Shown here piece by piece: positions 33,661 through 42,436 of a stretch of 64,000 nucleotides of DNA. Each line of letters begins with the position of its first letter. Positions within the stretch are counted from its first letter, which is position 1. The DNA lies in the NCBI RefSeq assembly GCF_900111905.1, contig NZ_FOKM01000018.1, positions 58,349 to 122,348 of the forward strand, in the 5' to 3' direction. Origin of the DNA: Rhizobium sp. NFR07 (GTDB taxonomy: Bacteria > Pseudomonadota > Alphaproteobacteria > Rhizobiales > Rhizobiaceae). The notes beneath the pieces were generated by a model that was not told the origin of the DNA, made no database searches, and worked only from the letters and a program-made list of their open reading frames with translations. A program made the translations under genes and the position numbers.

Positions 33661-34203
33661 CTAAGCCGCTAGCGAACCTTGCGGAAGTGGCCGCAGTAAC
33701 TCTGCCTCGGTCTTCGTCAGGTCAATCCATGCACTCCAATCTTCGGATTGAAGGACGACGATTTGGCGATCGTGGTATGGCTTCACATCCGGCCCGGGTT
33801 CTGTGGTCAGCCCCGCGAACGCCGGCGGATGGTTGCCCTCGCCTTGGCGCCATATTACCCGCTATCGCCATGAATGGAGCACCATTGAGCGCGAACCGGT
33901 GCTTCGCCTTCGGGTATTTCTTCCCGGTGAACTCGAAAAGGCACTCGCCGGAATAAGACAGCGGTGGCTGTCGCCGAAATGTCTGCCTTCCGAGCGAAAA
34001 TTGAAAACCGAGCCGCCCTTACCGGTTGCGGGATACCAGCCGTCGTCGGCAGCCCGTATGACCGGCGCGGTGTCGCCTATTTTGATATCGTCGGCCTGCG
34101 GCATATCGAGTTCGGTTTGATGCGAGGGGATACCGAGCGCCAGGTCTTGTATCATCTTGCAGTATTCGGCGTAGCGGATGTGTTGTTCATAATCGTTGCA
34201 CAT
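33661..34203 (-). pseudogene. Second SRAP (YedK-like) gene, frameshifted
   Basis: The protein begins MCNDYEQ, the canonical SRAP N terminus with Cys2, and continues through CLIPASAF. At about 33940 one T is missing from a run where family members read FFEF, shifting the frame. An extra A at about 33861 restores it, and the family-like frame continues as IWRQGEGNHPPAFAGLTTEPG and LQSEDWSAWIDLT to TAG 33661. The shifted part contains a TAG stop, so the gene is broken unless both changes are sequencing errors. It is the same strand as the right DprA-like operon. The other SRAP gene (21791-22468) is intact and is not a close copy. Confidence 0.85.
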
Positions 34204-34667
34204 AGGCGAGACCTGGCTTTCCTGAGTATGGCGTCACCCTCCGGGACCGGGCTGTTGGCTGCGCTGAAGCCTTGAATTTCAAGTCTTCACCCTTCGGGCT
34301 GTCATCCCTGACGCGTGCGTCGATCAGCGTCTCTCGCAACACGTAACGTAACCTCAATGTTCCCATCCCAGCAGGCCGATGGCGCGAAGTTCCATGCCTT
34401 CGTTGTCACCGAACCAGCAGGTTGCTTGATCACGAAAGTGGCCGTGCAATTCAGACCGAACGCAATTGCGCTCCAACCATTGGTGTTGCCAACCCAGCTC
34501 TTTTGTCTGGCATCCCTAACCCAGCCCCGTCCTTGGACGGTCAACCCACAAGGGGTTCGCAGCTACTGCGACCTCTCTTGCTGCGCCGCCGAGGTGACCG
34601 CGGCCGGGTCCGGATCAAACGGGCGCCATCGAGCGGGGATCGGCCCCGCCACCGGATGGAGCCTCAC
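34204..34667. other. Leader of the plasmid module, no clear gene
   Basis: I see no supported gene in these 464 bases. A frame on the minus strand (34302-34544) is open but has no ribosome-binding site, and I treat it as non-coding. The sequence before the small protein at 34668 looks like a long leader. Confidence 0.4.
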
Positions 34668-34847
34668 ATGTCGGATCTCAGCCTCGCACAAAACCACGCA
34701 CTCGATCTTGCCCGGACCCTCATGGTCCCGGTCACCCTCTTCGAAATCGATGGCGAAATCGGCGTCATGCCTTCCGCCGAGTATGACGGCGACGAGGGCG
34801 CCATCATCAACGAATACGATCCCTTTGCCTACGGATCGGCTCATTGA
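34668..34847 (+). CDS. Small hypothetical protein of a rhizobial plasmid module
   Basis: The 59-residue acidic protein (NHALDLARTLMVPVTLFEIDGEIGV, then EGAIINEYDPF) is of a type often found ahead of DUF3991/Toprim genes on rhizobial plasmids, as I recall it; I cannot name a family. The frame could start further upstream, but ATG 34668 is the only start with a compact protein. It contains a hydrophobic strand pair and an acidic C terminus and may bind a partner protein. A palindrome at 34834-34854 overlaps its stop codon. Confidence 0.6.
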   Translation: MSDLSLAQNHALDLARTLMVPVTLFEIDGEIGVMPSAEYDGDEGAIINEYDPFAYGSAH

Positions 34848-34960
34848 GCCGATCACCCCTTCGGGGGAGCGCGTGCCGCTTGCGCTGATACGCGCGCAAG
34901 GGAGGCTTCGCCGCGAGCTTACTCGCAGATCTGCACATTGCGAACCGCGCCCTTGCGCGC
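34834..34960. repeat. Nested inverted repeats in the leader of the Toprim gene
   Basis: GATCGGCTCA-T-TGAGCCGATC (34834-34854) is a perfect palindrome across the stop codon of the small protein. Then GCGCGCAAGGG at 34892-34902 pairs with CCCTTGCGCGC at 34950-34960, a perfect 11-base-pair arm around a 47-base loop. They could form RNA structures controlling the genes on both sides or be a DNA-processing signal. Confidence 0.8.
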
Positions 34961-35019
34961 TCCCATCTTCGCGGCCTGGGCGCTGACAGCCCGAACAGTC
35001 AGGAAAATAAAGGAGCAAT

Positions 35020-35970
35020 ATGGAAAAGAAGGATATGGAGGAGCTGCGCGCCCGGGTGGGCTGCGCAGCCGTGCTGGAACATGAAGGCTTCGCGATCGAC
35101 AGGAAAGAAAGCACGCGCCGGGCAGTCAAGTTCCGGCGCGACGACGACATCATCATCGTAATACACGACGACAGGGGCTGGTTCGACGCCCGTTCGGATG
35201 CCAAGGGCGATGTTTTCGCGCTCGCAAGCTATCTCCATGGGATCGGCTTTGCCGAGACCCTGGCGGTGGTCGGCGATCTCGTCGCGTTTCAGCCAACCGC
35301 GCCGGCCTGGGAGAAGCCTCTTTATCAAAGGCAAACGGTGGATTCTGTCACTGACCGCTGGAACCACCGAAAACGGCCGTGGCGCGCATCGGCAACGTGG
35401 AGCTACCTTCGACAGAACCGGGCGCTGCCTTGGCAGGTCATCTCTGCGGCGATCGACGCGGACGTCCTTCGGGAAGGCCCATATGGCTCGATGTGGGCAA
35501 AGCATGTCGATGAGGCTGGCGCCGTCATCGGCTGGGAGGAGCGCGGCCCGGACTGGCGCGGGTTTTCCACCGGCGGCGCCAAGGTGCTCTTTCGGTTTGG
35601 TATGTACGGCGCTCGTCGGATCTGTGTGACGGAGGCGGCGATCGATGCGCTCAGCCTTGCCGCGATCGAACAGATAAGACCGGACACGATCTATGTCAGC
35701 ACCGGTGGCGGCTGGTCGCCGATGACGGCGCAGGCGTTGGAGACCTTGGCTTCCGGGGAGGGCGCGTGGCTGGTGGCCGCAACCGACAACAATGTCCAGG
35801 GTGAAGTGTTTGCCGATCGTCTGCGGCAGATGGCGGAATGCGCCGGGTGTGACTTCTCGCGGCTGAGGCCACGAAGTGAGGATTGGAATGAGGAATTGAA
35901 ACAGAGGAGGGAGAGAGGAGCTGCCGCATACGCGGACAGCGCATCAAGGGTGAAGCTGCCGCCCGCCTGA
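35020..35970 (+). CDS. DUF3991 and Toprim domain protein
   Basis: The 316-residue protein starts with a DUF3991-type region (GDVFALASYLHGIGFAETLAVVG) and has a C-terminal Toprim-like domain: CVTEAAIDALSLAAIEQIRPDTIYVSTGGG with the glutamate, and AATDNNVQGEVFADRLRQMA in place of the usual DxD. Proteins of this type are common on rhizobial plasmids next to DNA-transfer or repair genes. The Toprim fold supports primase- or nuclease-like chemistry, but the D-N-N acid set is weakened. AAGGAG precedes ATG 35020. Next comes DUF1419. Confidence 0.88.
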   Translation: MEKKDMEELRARVGCAAVLEHEGFAIDRKESTRRAVKFRRDDDIIIVIHDDRGWFDARSDAKGDVFALASYLHGIGFAETLAVVGDLVAFQPTAPAWEKPLYQRQTVDSVTDRWNHRKRPWRASATWSYLRQNRALPWQVISAAIDADVLREGPYGSMWAKHVDEAGAVIGWEERGPDWRGFSTGGAKVLFRFGMYGARRICVTEAAIDALSLAAIEQIRPDTIYVSTGGGWSPMTAQALETLASGEGAWLVAATDNNVQGEVFADRLRQMAECAGCDFSRLRPRSEDWNEELKQRRERGAAAYADSASRVKLPPA

Positions 35971-36084
35971 GGGCGGCCCTTGACCCGCTGCCCGCGAAGC
36001 GCCGGCTGAGGAGGGGTGATCAAAGGACTGAAAGAAGAGGTCGATCAGGCTTCCTCTTCAGCCGCAACCCCGAAGGAGCCGCAG

Positions 36085-36702
36085 ATGTCCGTTTCTCCAG
36101 CAATCCGTCCAGCACATCGTAAAGTGTTTGAAGGCGTCGCCAGTCGCCACGAAATGTACGCCCTGTTCAACCGCCACAGCCAGTCGCCATTCGACGATGA
36201 CCGTATTTCCGGCAGGCGCTATGTCGGCGAGTGGTTTGAGATATCGGAAGCCGATCACGACCACATGTTCGAGATCCTACCGCCGCTCTTTTACCGCGGT
36301 GACATGTTCGCCATGCGGGAGTTTCTGGCCGCCAGCGTCACCAGCATATTCTTCGCACTGACGATTGACGATCGGTCTCGCTGGTTCCACGGCTATTGCG
36401 ACCTGGGCGATCGTCAGTCGCCAGACCGGATGCGCGGCGAGATCATCGCCCGGGAATCCCGCCCAGTGCGCGCCATGAACCGACAGGAAAAGCTCGATCA
36501 TATCTGGAGCGCGACCGGTCCGGATTTTCGTGGCTATGCCGACGCTCGCTTTCCAGCCGATCTGCGCAATCGCCAGATCGTGCTCGTCTATCCCTCAGCT
36601 CAAGGCAAGGTCTGGAAGCTGCTCGACGATCTGACCGACGAGGAGATCGCCGCCAAGCTGCCAGTACAATTCCGTCTTCTGCCGGAAACCATCGCTGCCT
36701 GA
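36085..36702 (+). CDS. DUF1419 family protein
   Basis: The 205-residue protein matches the DUF1419 family of rhizobial plasmids (RHEMYALFNRHSQSPFDDDRISGRRYVGEWFEI, then DRSRWFHGYCDL). No catalytic motif is known. AAGGAG at 36072-36077 is placed for ATG 36085, so I prefer this to an in-frame GTG at 36016. It follows the DUF3991/Toprim gene, a frequent pairing. The gene ends 10 bases from the stop of the truncated LysR gene on the other strand, which looks like a recombination junction. Confidence 0.85.
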   Translation: MSVSPAIRPAHRKVFEGVASRHEMYALFNRHSQSPFDDDRISGRRYVGEWFEISEADHDHMFEILPPLFYRGDMFAMREFLAASVTSIFFALTIDDRSRWFHGYCDLGDRQSPDRMRGEIIARESRPVRAMNRQEKLDHIWSATGPDFRGYADARFPADLRNRQIVLVYPSAQGKVWKLLDDLTDEEIAAKLPVQFRLLPETIAA

Positions 36703-36711
36703 CGGCGGCCT

Positions 36712-37014
36712 TCATTTCAGTGGGCCCCGTGGGCTGTCCTTGGTATTTGCCGCCTCCACTAATGCCTCATCCAGATCATGAATTAGCGGAGACAGCCGGT
36801 TCGCGAGCGCTTCGCCGGCTGATGTGAGCGACACGCTTCGTGTGCTTCTGTGGAGAAGACGCGTCTCAAGACGCTCCTCAAGCCGTCGGATGAAATGGCT
36901 GAGTGTCGATGGTGCAATGCCAAGTTCGTCGGCTGCTTTACGAAAGTTGCGATGGCGCGCAGCCGCCAGGAATGCGCCCAGTTCAGCGAAGGTTGGCTTT
37001 TCATTCATGGCCAA
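36712..37014 (-). pseudogene. Truncated LysR regulator, DNA-binding domain only
   Basis: Only the first 100 residues of a LysR protein remain: a helix-turn-helix (ELGAFLAAARHRNFRKAADELGIAPSTLSHFIRRLEERL) and linker helix, ending with PRGPLK. The effector domain of 200 residues is gone. The stop is next to the DUF1419 gene, so the plasmid module probably replaced it. It is divergent from the SDR at 37105 and was probably its regulator. A short product that binds DNA could still exist. Confidence 0.85.
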
Positions 37015-37104
37015 TTAGCTAACAGTCCATCCAATCTTGTGCAATTCTGCTTCGTAAATTCGCTCGCTATTTGAGAGGCCATTACTAATGTGAGGACCTC
37101 TGAA

Positions 37105-37941
37105 ATGCATAAAGTCTGGTTCATAACTGGAATTGGCCGTGGGCTGGGGAGTGAACTGGCCGAGCAGCTCCTTGCCGCCGGGCACTCTGTATTCGGCACT
37201 GCCCGCAGCAAGCCCGACCTGCAGCAGCTGATTGAAAAATATCCCGATACCCTCGCGGTAGAGCCGCTAGATCTTGCCGCTGGCGCGCCGAGATTTGCCT
37301 CTATCGTTGAAGCCGCCGCTAATCGTTTCGGCGGTATCGATGTCCTCGTCAACAACGCCGGCTACGGCCTCTTTGGTGCGGCCGAGGGCATAGCGGAAGA
37401 GCAATTGCGACGGCAACTTGAAGTCAATCTGGTCGCCCCCATTCTCCTCACCAAGTATGCGCTTCCGCATATGCGCGCGCGAGGGAAGGGGACCATCATT
37501 GCGATTTCGAGTTACGGCGGCCAGGCCACCCATCCCGGGGTATCCGCGTATCACGCGAGTAAATGGGGGCTCGAAGGCTATTTTGAATCGCTTTCAAAGG
37601 AGATCGGTTCTTTTGGGCTCCGTGTACTGATCGTAGAGCCTGGTGCGGCTCGAACATCGTTCCGCAACGCTGCAGCCGAGCATCTGTCGAACACGCCTCC
37701 GGGATATGAGCAAACCCCAATTGCTTCGCTCGGATCGATCCTACGGGATCCTGCCCGCAACCCAATCGGAGACCCAATAAAGATGGCCGCCGCTATCATC
37801 GAAGCAACCGACAATTCCACGAATGCTCTACGGCTGGTTCTGGGGAGTGATGCCTATACCAATATAACAAGCGCGCTGTCCCAGAGGCTGAACCAGGTCG
37901 AGGACCAACGGCTCTCGGCCGCGTGGACAGATTTCACGTAA
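37105..37941 (+). CDS. Short-chain dehydrogenase/reductase (SDR)
   Basis: The 278-residue classical SDR has TGIGRGLG at residues 8-15, NNAGYG near 90 and YHASK as the catalytic YxxxK near 155, with PGAARTSF following. The longer C-terminal part fits the SDR subgroup used in ketone or steroid-like reductions. ATG 37105 has GAGG upstream; a GTG at 37090 is in frame. It is divergent from the truncated LysR gene, so its original control may be lost. Substrate unknown. Confidence 0.93.
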   Translation: MHKVWFITGIGRGLGSELAEQLLAAGHSVFGTARSKPDLQQLIEKYPDTLAVEPLDLAAGAPRFASIVEAAANRFGGIDVLVNNAGYGLFGAAEGIAEEQLRRQLEVNLVAPILLTKYALPHMRARGKGTIIAISSYGGQATHPGVSAYHASKWGLEGYFESLSKEIGSFGLRVLIVEPGAARTSFRNAAAEHLSNTPPGYEQTPIASLGSILRDPARNPIGDPIKMAAAIIEATDNSTNALRLVLGSDAYTNITSALSQRLNQVEDQRLSAAWTDFT

Positions 37942-38035
37942 TCCCATCGGATACGCGAGCTAATGGCGATCTCCCTACTGATGGCGCCACCACAGACATC
38001 TGCGGTGGCGCATCTTTAGTTCCACGTCGTTCCCG

Positions 38036-39268
38036 TCAGGATTGTCTGCGTCTCCAGATTTCATCCAGAGCCACGGCAACTAGTTCCATCACGGCAGCCG
38101 CAGCACCGATCATCCAGACATTGCCAATTGCGATGATCCCGGCGCCGATCGCACTGCCGATGGAAAAGCCGAGATACATGGTGGATGTGTTGAGAGAGAG
38201 TGCGACGGAGGCGTGGCTCTGTCCTCCGGCAACGATCAGTCGAGCCATCTGCGCGGGAAAGAAGGACCAGACACTGAACCCCCATCCGGCGACGGCGAGA
38301 AGTGCCAGCAAAACGGCACCCATACCCGGAAGTATTGTGGCCACAGCCAAAGCGGCGAAAGACAGGGCGAGCGCAATAAGCGAGAGCTTCGCGACCTTGA
38401 GCGACCCGAACCGATCGTTCAGTGCGCCGCCGGTGAAGACGCCGAGCGCTGCGAATACGCCCCATAGCGTAACGGTTGCCGCAATGCCCCTGTCGGCAAA
38501 CCCAAGCGTCTGCGAGAGGTAGGGGGCGATATAGGGATAGGCCGTATAGGCGCCCATTGACCAGAACAACGTCACCGACAGCAGTTTTAACACGGGTGCC
38601 TGACGGATCACGCCAATACGCTCGCCGAGGCTTGCGATAGTCATGTGAGCACCGGCGTCGCGGCCGACACCTGCGAGGATGCCGATAATCGCGGCAACTC
38701 CCATGGCGGCGACCATGAGAAATGTCGAGCGCCAGCCAAATGCATGGCCGATGATCGAACCAAGCGGCAGGCCGAGTGCGATCGCGATCGTCATTCCACC
38801 GCTGACGATGGCGAGCGCGCGTCCCCGCTTTTCTGTTGGCACGATCATTCCGGCAAGCGCGTTGGCGTTCGGCGCATAGAGACCGGCGGCGACCGCCATC
38901 AAGATGCGGGCACATATCAGCGTGCCAAACCCAGGAGCGAAGGCCGCGATCAGATTGCCGCCCGTGAAGAGTGTCATGGCAAGTAGCAATGTGTCCCGAC
39001 GACGCAGCCCGCCGGTTATAACCGTTGCGATCGGCGAACTGAGGGCCAGTACCAGGGTGAAGACCACAACCAGCATGGCCGTCGCCGACAGGCTCATGCC
39101 GAGATCGGCTGAGATGGTCGGCAACAGTGGGGCGATCATGAAACCTTCGGTGCCGATTGCGAAGGTGCCGAGGGCCAGGAACCAGGCCGGCAACATGGAT
39201 GGCTCGGGCCGGCGCATTTCTGGGCCGCTGACGGGTATGGCGGACTTCAGGTCATGTTTCTGTAGCAT
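38036..39268 (-). CDS. MFS efflux transporter (DHA1 type)
   Basis: The 410-residue protein has 12 predicted hydrophobic segments from about residue 30, with DRFGSLKVAKL between helices 8 and 9 and family features of AraJ/YdhP-like drug:H+ antiporters (GTFAIGTEGFMIAPLLPTISADLGM at the first helix). It should export small drugs or metabolites across the inner membrane. GGAGG precedes ATG 39268. It lies 60 bases after the DltE-like SDR on the same strand and may be co-transcribed with it. Confidence 0.93.
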   Translation of the reverse strand: MLQKHDLKSAIPVSGPEMRRPEPSMLPAWFLALGTFAIGTEGFMIAPLLPTISADLGMSLSATAMLVVVFTLVLALSSPIATVITGGLRRRDTLLLAMTLFTGGNLIAAFAPGFGTLICARILMAVAAGLYAPNANALAGMIVPTEKRGRALAIVSGGMTIAIALGLPLGSIIGHAFGWRSTFLMVAAMGVAAIIGILAGVGRDAGAHMTIASLGERIGVIRQAPVLKLLSVTLFWSMGAYTAYPYIAPYLSQTLGFADRGIAATVTLWGVFAALGVFTGGALNDRFGSLKVAKLSLIALALSFAALAVATILPGMGAVLLALLAVAGWGFSVWSFFPAQMARLIVAGGQSHASVALSLNTSTMYLGFSIGSAIGAGIIAIGNVWMIGAAAAVMELVAVALDEIWRRRQS

Positions 39269-39328
39269 GGTAACCTCCAGCCGAATGGCCCGGCTGCCTT
39301 TCGGGCAACCGGGTCTCAGGCTGTTGCG

Positions 39329-40087
39329 TCAGACGGGGATGGGGTTGGTAACCAGAGATTCGTTGAAGGCGTTGAAGAGCGCGTGCTCTCCGCTGCCGGG
39401 ATTGTCGCGGATCGCCTTGATCTCCTCAACATAGATCTCCTCGGCCTCGGTACCGAGACCCTTCATCGTCTTCTCGATGAAGATGTCGAGCGGCATTGCG
39501 CGCGGATCGCCGCTCTTCTTGATCAGATCGGTGTCGACCCATGGCGGCGCGATTTCCTGGACGCTGACATTGGTGCCGCGCAGCTGGAAACGCTGCGACA
39601 GAGCATAGGAATGCAGTGCCGCCTTGGTAGCGGAATAGACCGCGGTGGATGCGAGCGGCAGATAGGCCAGGACCGACGTGTTGTGGATGATCGTGGCCTT
39701 CGGCTGAGCCTTGAGATGGTCGATCAGCGCCGAAGTCAGGCGGATAGGCCCAAGCAGATTGGTGTCGATGATCCGCCGCGATTGCGCGTCATCGATCTTT
39801 CCGCCCGCGTCGTCGAAAGGCATGATGCCGGCATTGTTGACGAGGACGTTGAGCGAGGGATAGTCGCGGATCAGCCGGGCTGCGACGCGCTCGATATCTC
39901 CGGGATCGGCGATGTCGAGTTCGACGCCATCCATGCCCGGATTGGCGGCGGTCACCTCATCGAGTAGCGCCTTGCGGCGGCCGGCGATGATGACCTTGTT
40001 ACCGAGGCGGTGAAAAGATTCCGCCAATGCGCGGCCAATGCCGGATGTGCCGCCCGTGATGAAGATCGTATTGTTCTCGATTTGCAT
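39329..40087 (-). CDS. DltE-like SDR oxidoreductase
   Basis: The 252-residue SDR has TGGTSGIG at residues 11-18, NNAG near 87, catalytic S near 142 and YSATK near 155-159, as in DltE/YkvO-type members. AAGGAG precedes ATG 40087. It lies between the carboxymuconolactone decarboxylase-like and MFS genes on the minus strand, in an apparent detoxification operon. An inverted repeat at 40167-40188 in its promoter region may be a regulator site. Substrate unknown. Confidence 0.92.
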   Translation of the reverse strand: MQIENNTIFITGGTSGIGRALAESFHRLGNKVIIAGRRKALLDEVTAANPGMDGVELDIADPGDIERVAARLIRDYPSLNVLVNNAGIMPFDDAGGKIDDAQSRRIIDTNLLGPIRLTSALIDHLKAQPKATIIHNTSVLAYLPLASTAVYSATKAALHSYALSQRFQLRGTNVSVQEIAPPWVDTDLIKKSGDPRAMPLDIFIEKTMKGLGTEAEEIYVEEIKAIRDNPGSGEHALFNAFNESLVTNPIPV

Positions 40088-40166
40088 GAAAGCTCTCCTT
40101 TGGATCTGGGTTTCGGTGGAAGCGGTGCTTCGATGGGAAGATCATGCCTCACGGCCTCTGTGTCTG

Positions 40167-40188
40167 AAATGACAACTAAACGTCATTT
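40167..40188. promoter_or_regulatory. Inverted repeat upstream of the DltE-like SDR, possible operator
   Basis: AAATGAC at 40167-40173 and GTCATTT at 40182-40188 form a 7-base inverted repeat with an 8-base spacer, 80 bases before the SDR start and 38 bases after the end of the AhpD-like gene. The binding protein is not known. Confidence 0.45.
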
Positions 40189-40225
40189 TAGGACATACAG
40201 CTTGCATGATCGGGATGAAGCATTG

Positions 40226-40765
40226 TCAGGCGACGCGCTCGACCTTTGGAAAATCAAGCACGGTGCCGACAGTGTTGTTGACGCTGTTGGTGAGGATGTT
40301 GACGGCTACGTGAGCGATCGTCTCCAGGATTTCCGCATCCGTCAGGCCATAGGCTCTGGCTGCCTCAAGCGCTGCAGCCGCTCCCTGCCCGTGGGTCGCA
40401 TTAATTGCGAGAGCGAGCTCGAGAATGGCCTGGATCTTAGGATCGGACGTTCGTCCTTTTTGGGCATTGGCGCGATCCTCGGCGCTGACCCCCGCCGCGC
40501 GCGCTCCGCCAGTATGTGCGGCGAGGCAATAATCGCAGCCGTTCGCGGTTGCAATGGCGATAGCGATCTGCTCCTGGGCCGCAGGGGAAAGGACGCCATC
40601 GCGCAGAAATCCCTTGCTCCCGGCATAGACGTCGAGGGCTGCCGGTGCATGGGCAAGGACCCGGTAGAGGTTAGGGACTTTCCCCATGGTGGCCTTTGCC
40701 GAGGCAAAGACCTCTGCCACATGCGGTGTTACCTCGTTGTCTGAAAGCGTTGAAATTGCTGACAT
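40226..40765 (-). CDS. Carboxymuconolactone decarboxylase/AhpD-like protein
   Basis: The 179-residue protein has the AhpD-type redox motif CDYCLAAH (CxxC followed by H) near residue 80 in the family's helical setting, ending with NILTNSVNNTVGTVLDF. Such proteins reduce peroxides or act in radical-related metabolism. GAAGGAGA precedes ATG 40765. It is on the same strand as the SDR and MFS genes, with a GlxA-type regulator upstream. Peroxidase function is likely from the motif; the physiological role is inference. Confidence 0.93.
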   Translation of the reverse strand: MSAISTLSDNEVTPHVAEVFASAKATMGKVPNLYRVLAHAPAALDVYAGSKGFLRDGVLSPAAQEQIAIAIATANGCDYCLAAHTGGARAAGVSAEDRANAQKGRTSDPKIQAILELALAINATHGQGAAAALEAARAYGLTDAEILETIAHVAVNILTNSVNNTVGTVLDFPKVERVA

Positions 40766-40905
40766 GGTTGATCTCCTTCAAGCGCCGCGATGATGCGCAG
40801 CAGGAGAGTGTCAAGCTTGTAACTTCGTGCTATCGGTCGTCGTTGACCACTGGCGTCGACAGGCCGGGTCTACAGAGTGATCGGATCGAACAATTCGAAG
40901 AAACT

Positions 40906-41865
40906 TCAGGCGGCGACCTCGGCACGATCACCTTCGATCAGCCTCAAGCTGCGGCGAAGGCTTTGGGGCGGCTGCCCGAAAGAACGCAAGAACGCCCGGC
41001 GCATACGGTCCCGGTCCGCAAAGCCGGTATCCCTTGCAACAATATCGATCGGATGGCGGCCGTCTTCGAGCATCGCCTTGGCTGCTTCCAGTCGCAGGCG
41101 CTCAACTGCTTTCGCCGGTGATTGCCCCGTTTCGTCACGGAACAGACGGCTGAACTGGCGCGGGCTGAGGCTTGCGGCTTCAGCGAGTTCCTCTACGGTT
41201 AGAGGGTTACGAAGGTTCTCCTTGGCATAGACAAGAGCCCGGCGGACCCGATCCGAACGGGGCTCAAGTTCCAGCAAGGCCGAGAACTGCGACTGGCCGC
41301 CGGGCCGGCGGTGGTAGACGACCATCTTGCGGGCGATAAGGCGCGACAGCTCGGCGCCATGATCATCCTCGATCATGGCGAGCGTCAGGTCGATGGCAGC
41401 ACTCATGCCCGCGGAAGTCCAGATGTTGTTGTCATGGACGAAGATCCTGTCTTCGTCGACTACAATCGCCGGGTAACGCTCTCGCAGTGTCCTCGCATGG
41501 GCCCAGTGTGTGGTCGCGGTGCGACCATCCAGTAAGCCGGCTTCGGCCAAAAGGAAGGCTCCGGTGCAGACGCCGGCGACGCGGCGCGACTGGATCGCGG
41601 CATCACGGATATAGGCAAGCAGTTTCGCTGAGGCAAGTTTGGGAACGAGCTCTCCAACCACCATCAGCGTATCGGGAAAATCGCCAAGCGGTTCGGTCTC
41701 AATACGGATGCCAAGTGAGGAGCGGATCGTGCCACCCTTCTCGGACATGACCGTCAGCCGGTACATCTCCTCGCCAAGTGCATCGTTCGCGAATTCGAAG
41801 GCGGTCAGAGCGGCCATGCCCATGACCTGGAAGCCATCTTCCATAATGAAACCAACGCGTCGCAT
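40906..41865 (-). CDS. GlxA-type AraC-family transcriptional regulator
   Basis: The protein of about 319 residues has an N-terminal DJ-1/PfpI-like domain (VAGVCTGAFLLAEAGLLDGRTATTHW with the nucleophile-elbow cysteine) and a C-terminal AraC HTH pair (AEAASLSPRQFSRLFRDETGQSPAKAVERLRLEAAKAMLE, then IARDTGFADRDRMRRAF). This is the GlxA arrangement. ATG 41865 has GGAAG and replaces a longer frame from a TTG at 41901. It probably controls the genes downstream on the minus strand. Ligand unknown; family members respond to betaines and other small molecules. Confidence 0.92.
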   Translation of the reverse strand: MRRVGFIMEDGFQVMGMAALTAFEFANDALGEEMYRLTVMSEKGGTIRSSLGIRIETEPLGDFPDTLMVVGELVPKLASAKLLAYIRDAAIQSRRVAGVCTGAFLLAEAGLLDGRTATTHWAHARTLRERYPAIVVDEDRIFVHDNNIWTSAGMSAAIDLTLAMIEDDHGAELSRLIARKMVVYHRRPGGQSQFSALLELEPRSDRVRRALVYAKENLRNPLTVEELAEAASLSPRQFSRLFRDETGQSPAKAVERLRLEAAKAMLEDGRHPIDIVARDTGFADRDRMRRAFLRSFGQPPQSLRRSLRLIEGDRAEVAA

Positions 41866-41918
41866 ATCGACTTCCGCATTAGGTCCGTAATTGACGGACA
41901 AGCTGGATCATAGAGTTC

Positions 41919-42320
41919 TCAGGCGTGGGCTTCGCCACGCTCCGCGCCTTTCGCCTCTCGCGGATCGAGACCGCGCGGCTTGCCATAGAGGCCTATATTG
42001 GCATCGCCCCAATATTTGAGTGCCAGGAGGATCGGCTCCATGCTGCGGCCAAGCTCTGAAAGGCTGTATTCGACTTTCGGCGGGACCTGCGCATAAACCT
42101 TCCGCTCGATCAGGCCATCGTCCTCAAGCTCACGCAACTGATTGGTCAGCATGCGTGGCGTGACATTGACGATATGCTTGCGGAGCTCGTTGAACCTCAA
42201 CGTGCCGGACAGGAGGTGGAAAAGGACCACCGACTTCCATTTTCCATCGATGAGGCCGATCGCCGCCTCGACGGAGCAACCGGGAGAACAATCGAAACGG
42301 GAGTGTCTGGCTTTTGCCAT
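41919..42320 (-). CDS. HxlR-family winged-helix regulator
   Basis: The 133-residue protein has the HxlR pattern: FDCSPGCSVEAAIGLIDGKWKSVVLFHLLSGTLRFNELR near the N terminus and a winged helix (ITPRML-like TPRMLTNQLRELEDDGLIERKVY). The cysteines near residue 10 could sense reactive species, as in YodB. ATG 42320 has AAGGA. It is divergent from the alcohol dehydrogenase at 42437. A perfect palindrome over its own start (42324-42341) fits autoregulation and control of the divergent gene. Confidence 0.95.
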   Translation of the reverse strand: MAKARHSRFDCSPGCSVEAAIGLIDGKWKSVVLFHLLSGTLRFNELRKHIVNVTPRMLTNQLRELEDDGLIERKVYAQVPPKVEYSLSELGRSMEPILLALKYWGDANIGLYGKPRGLDPREAKGAERGEAHA

Positions 42321-42323
42321 AAC

Positions 42324-42341
42324 AGTATCCTTTTTGATACT
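42324..42341. promoter_or_regulatory. Palindrome overlapping the HxlR ribosome-binding site, probable HxlR operator
   Basis: AGTATC-N6-GATACT is a perfect inverted repeat (42324-42329 and 42336-42341), 4 bases upstream of the HxlR ATG. Its place between divergent genes suits a repressor site. It was not tested against a known HxlR consensus. Confidence 0.6.
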
Positions 42342-42436
42342 ACGTGCGTTCTTTGTGCGTATTGCGCTACTACGAATATAGACCATTTTGGATCCATATC
42401 AATCGGTAATCCCTCTTTCATCAAAGGAGCAAACCC

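Noticed and set aside
34302..34544. 80-codon minus-strand frame in the plasmid module leader
   Set aside because: No ribosome-binding site or known family. It may be conserved in other plasmids, but this cannot be checked here.
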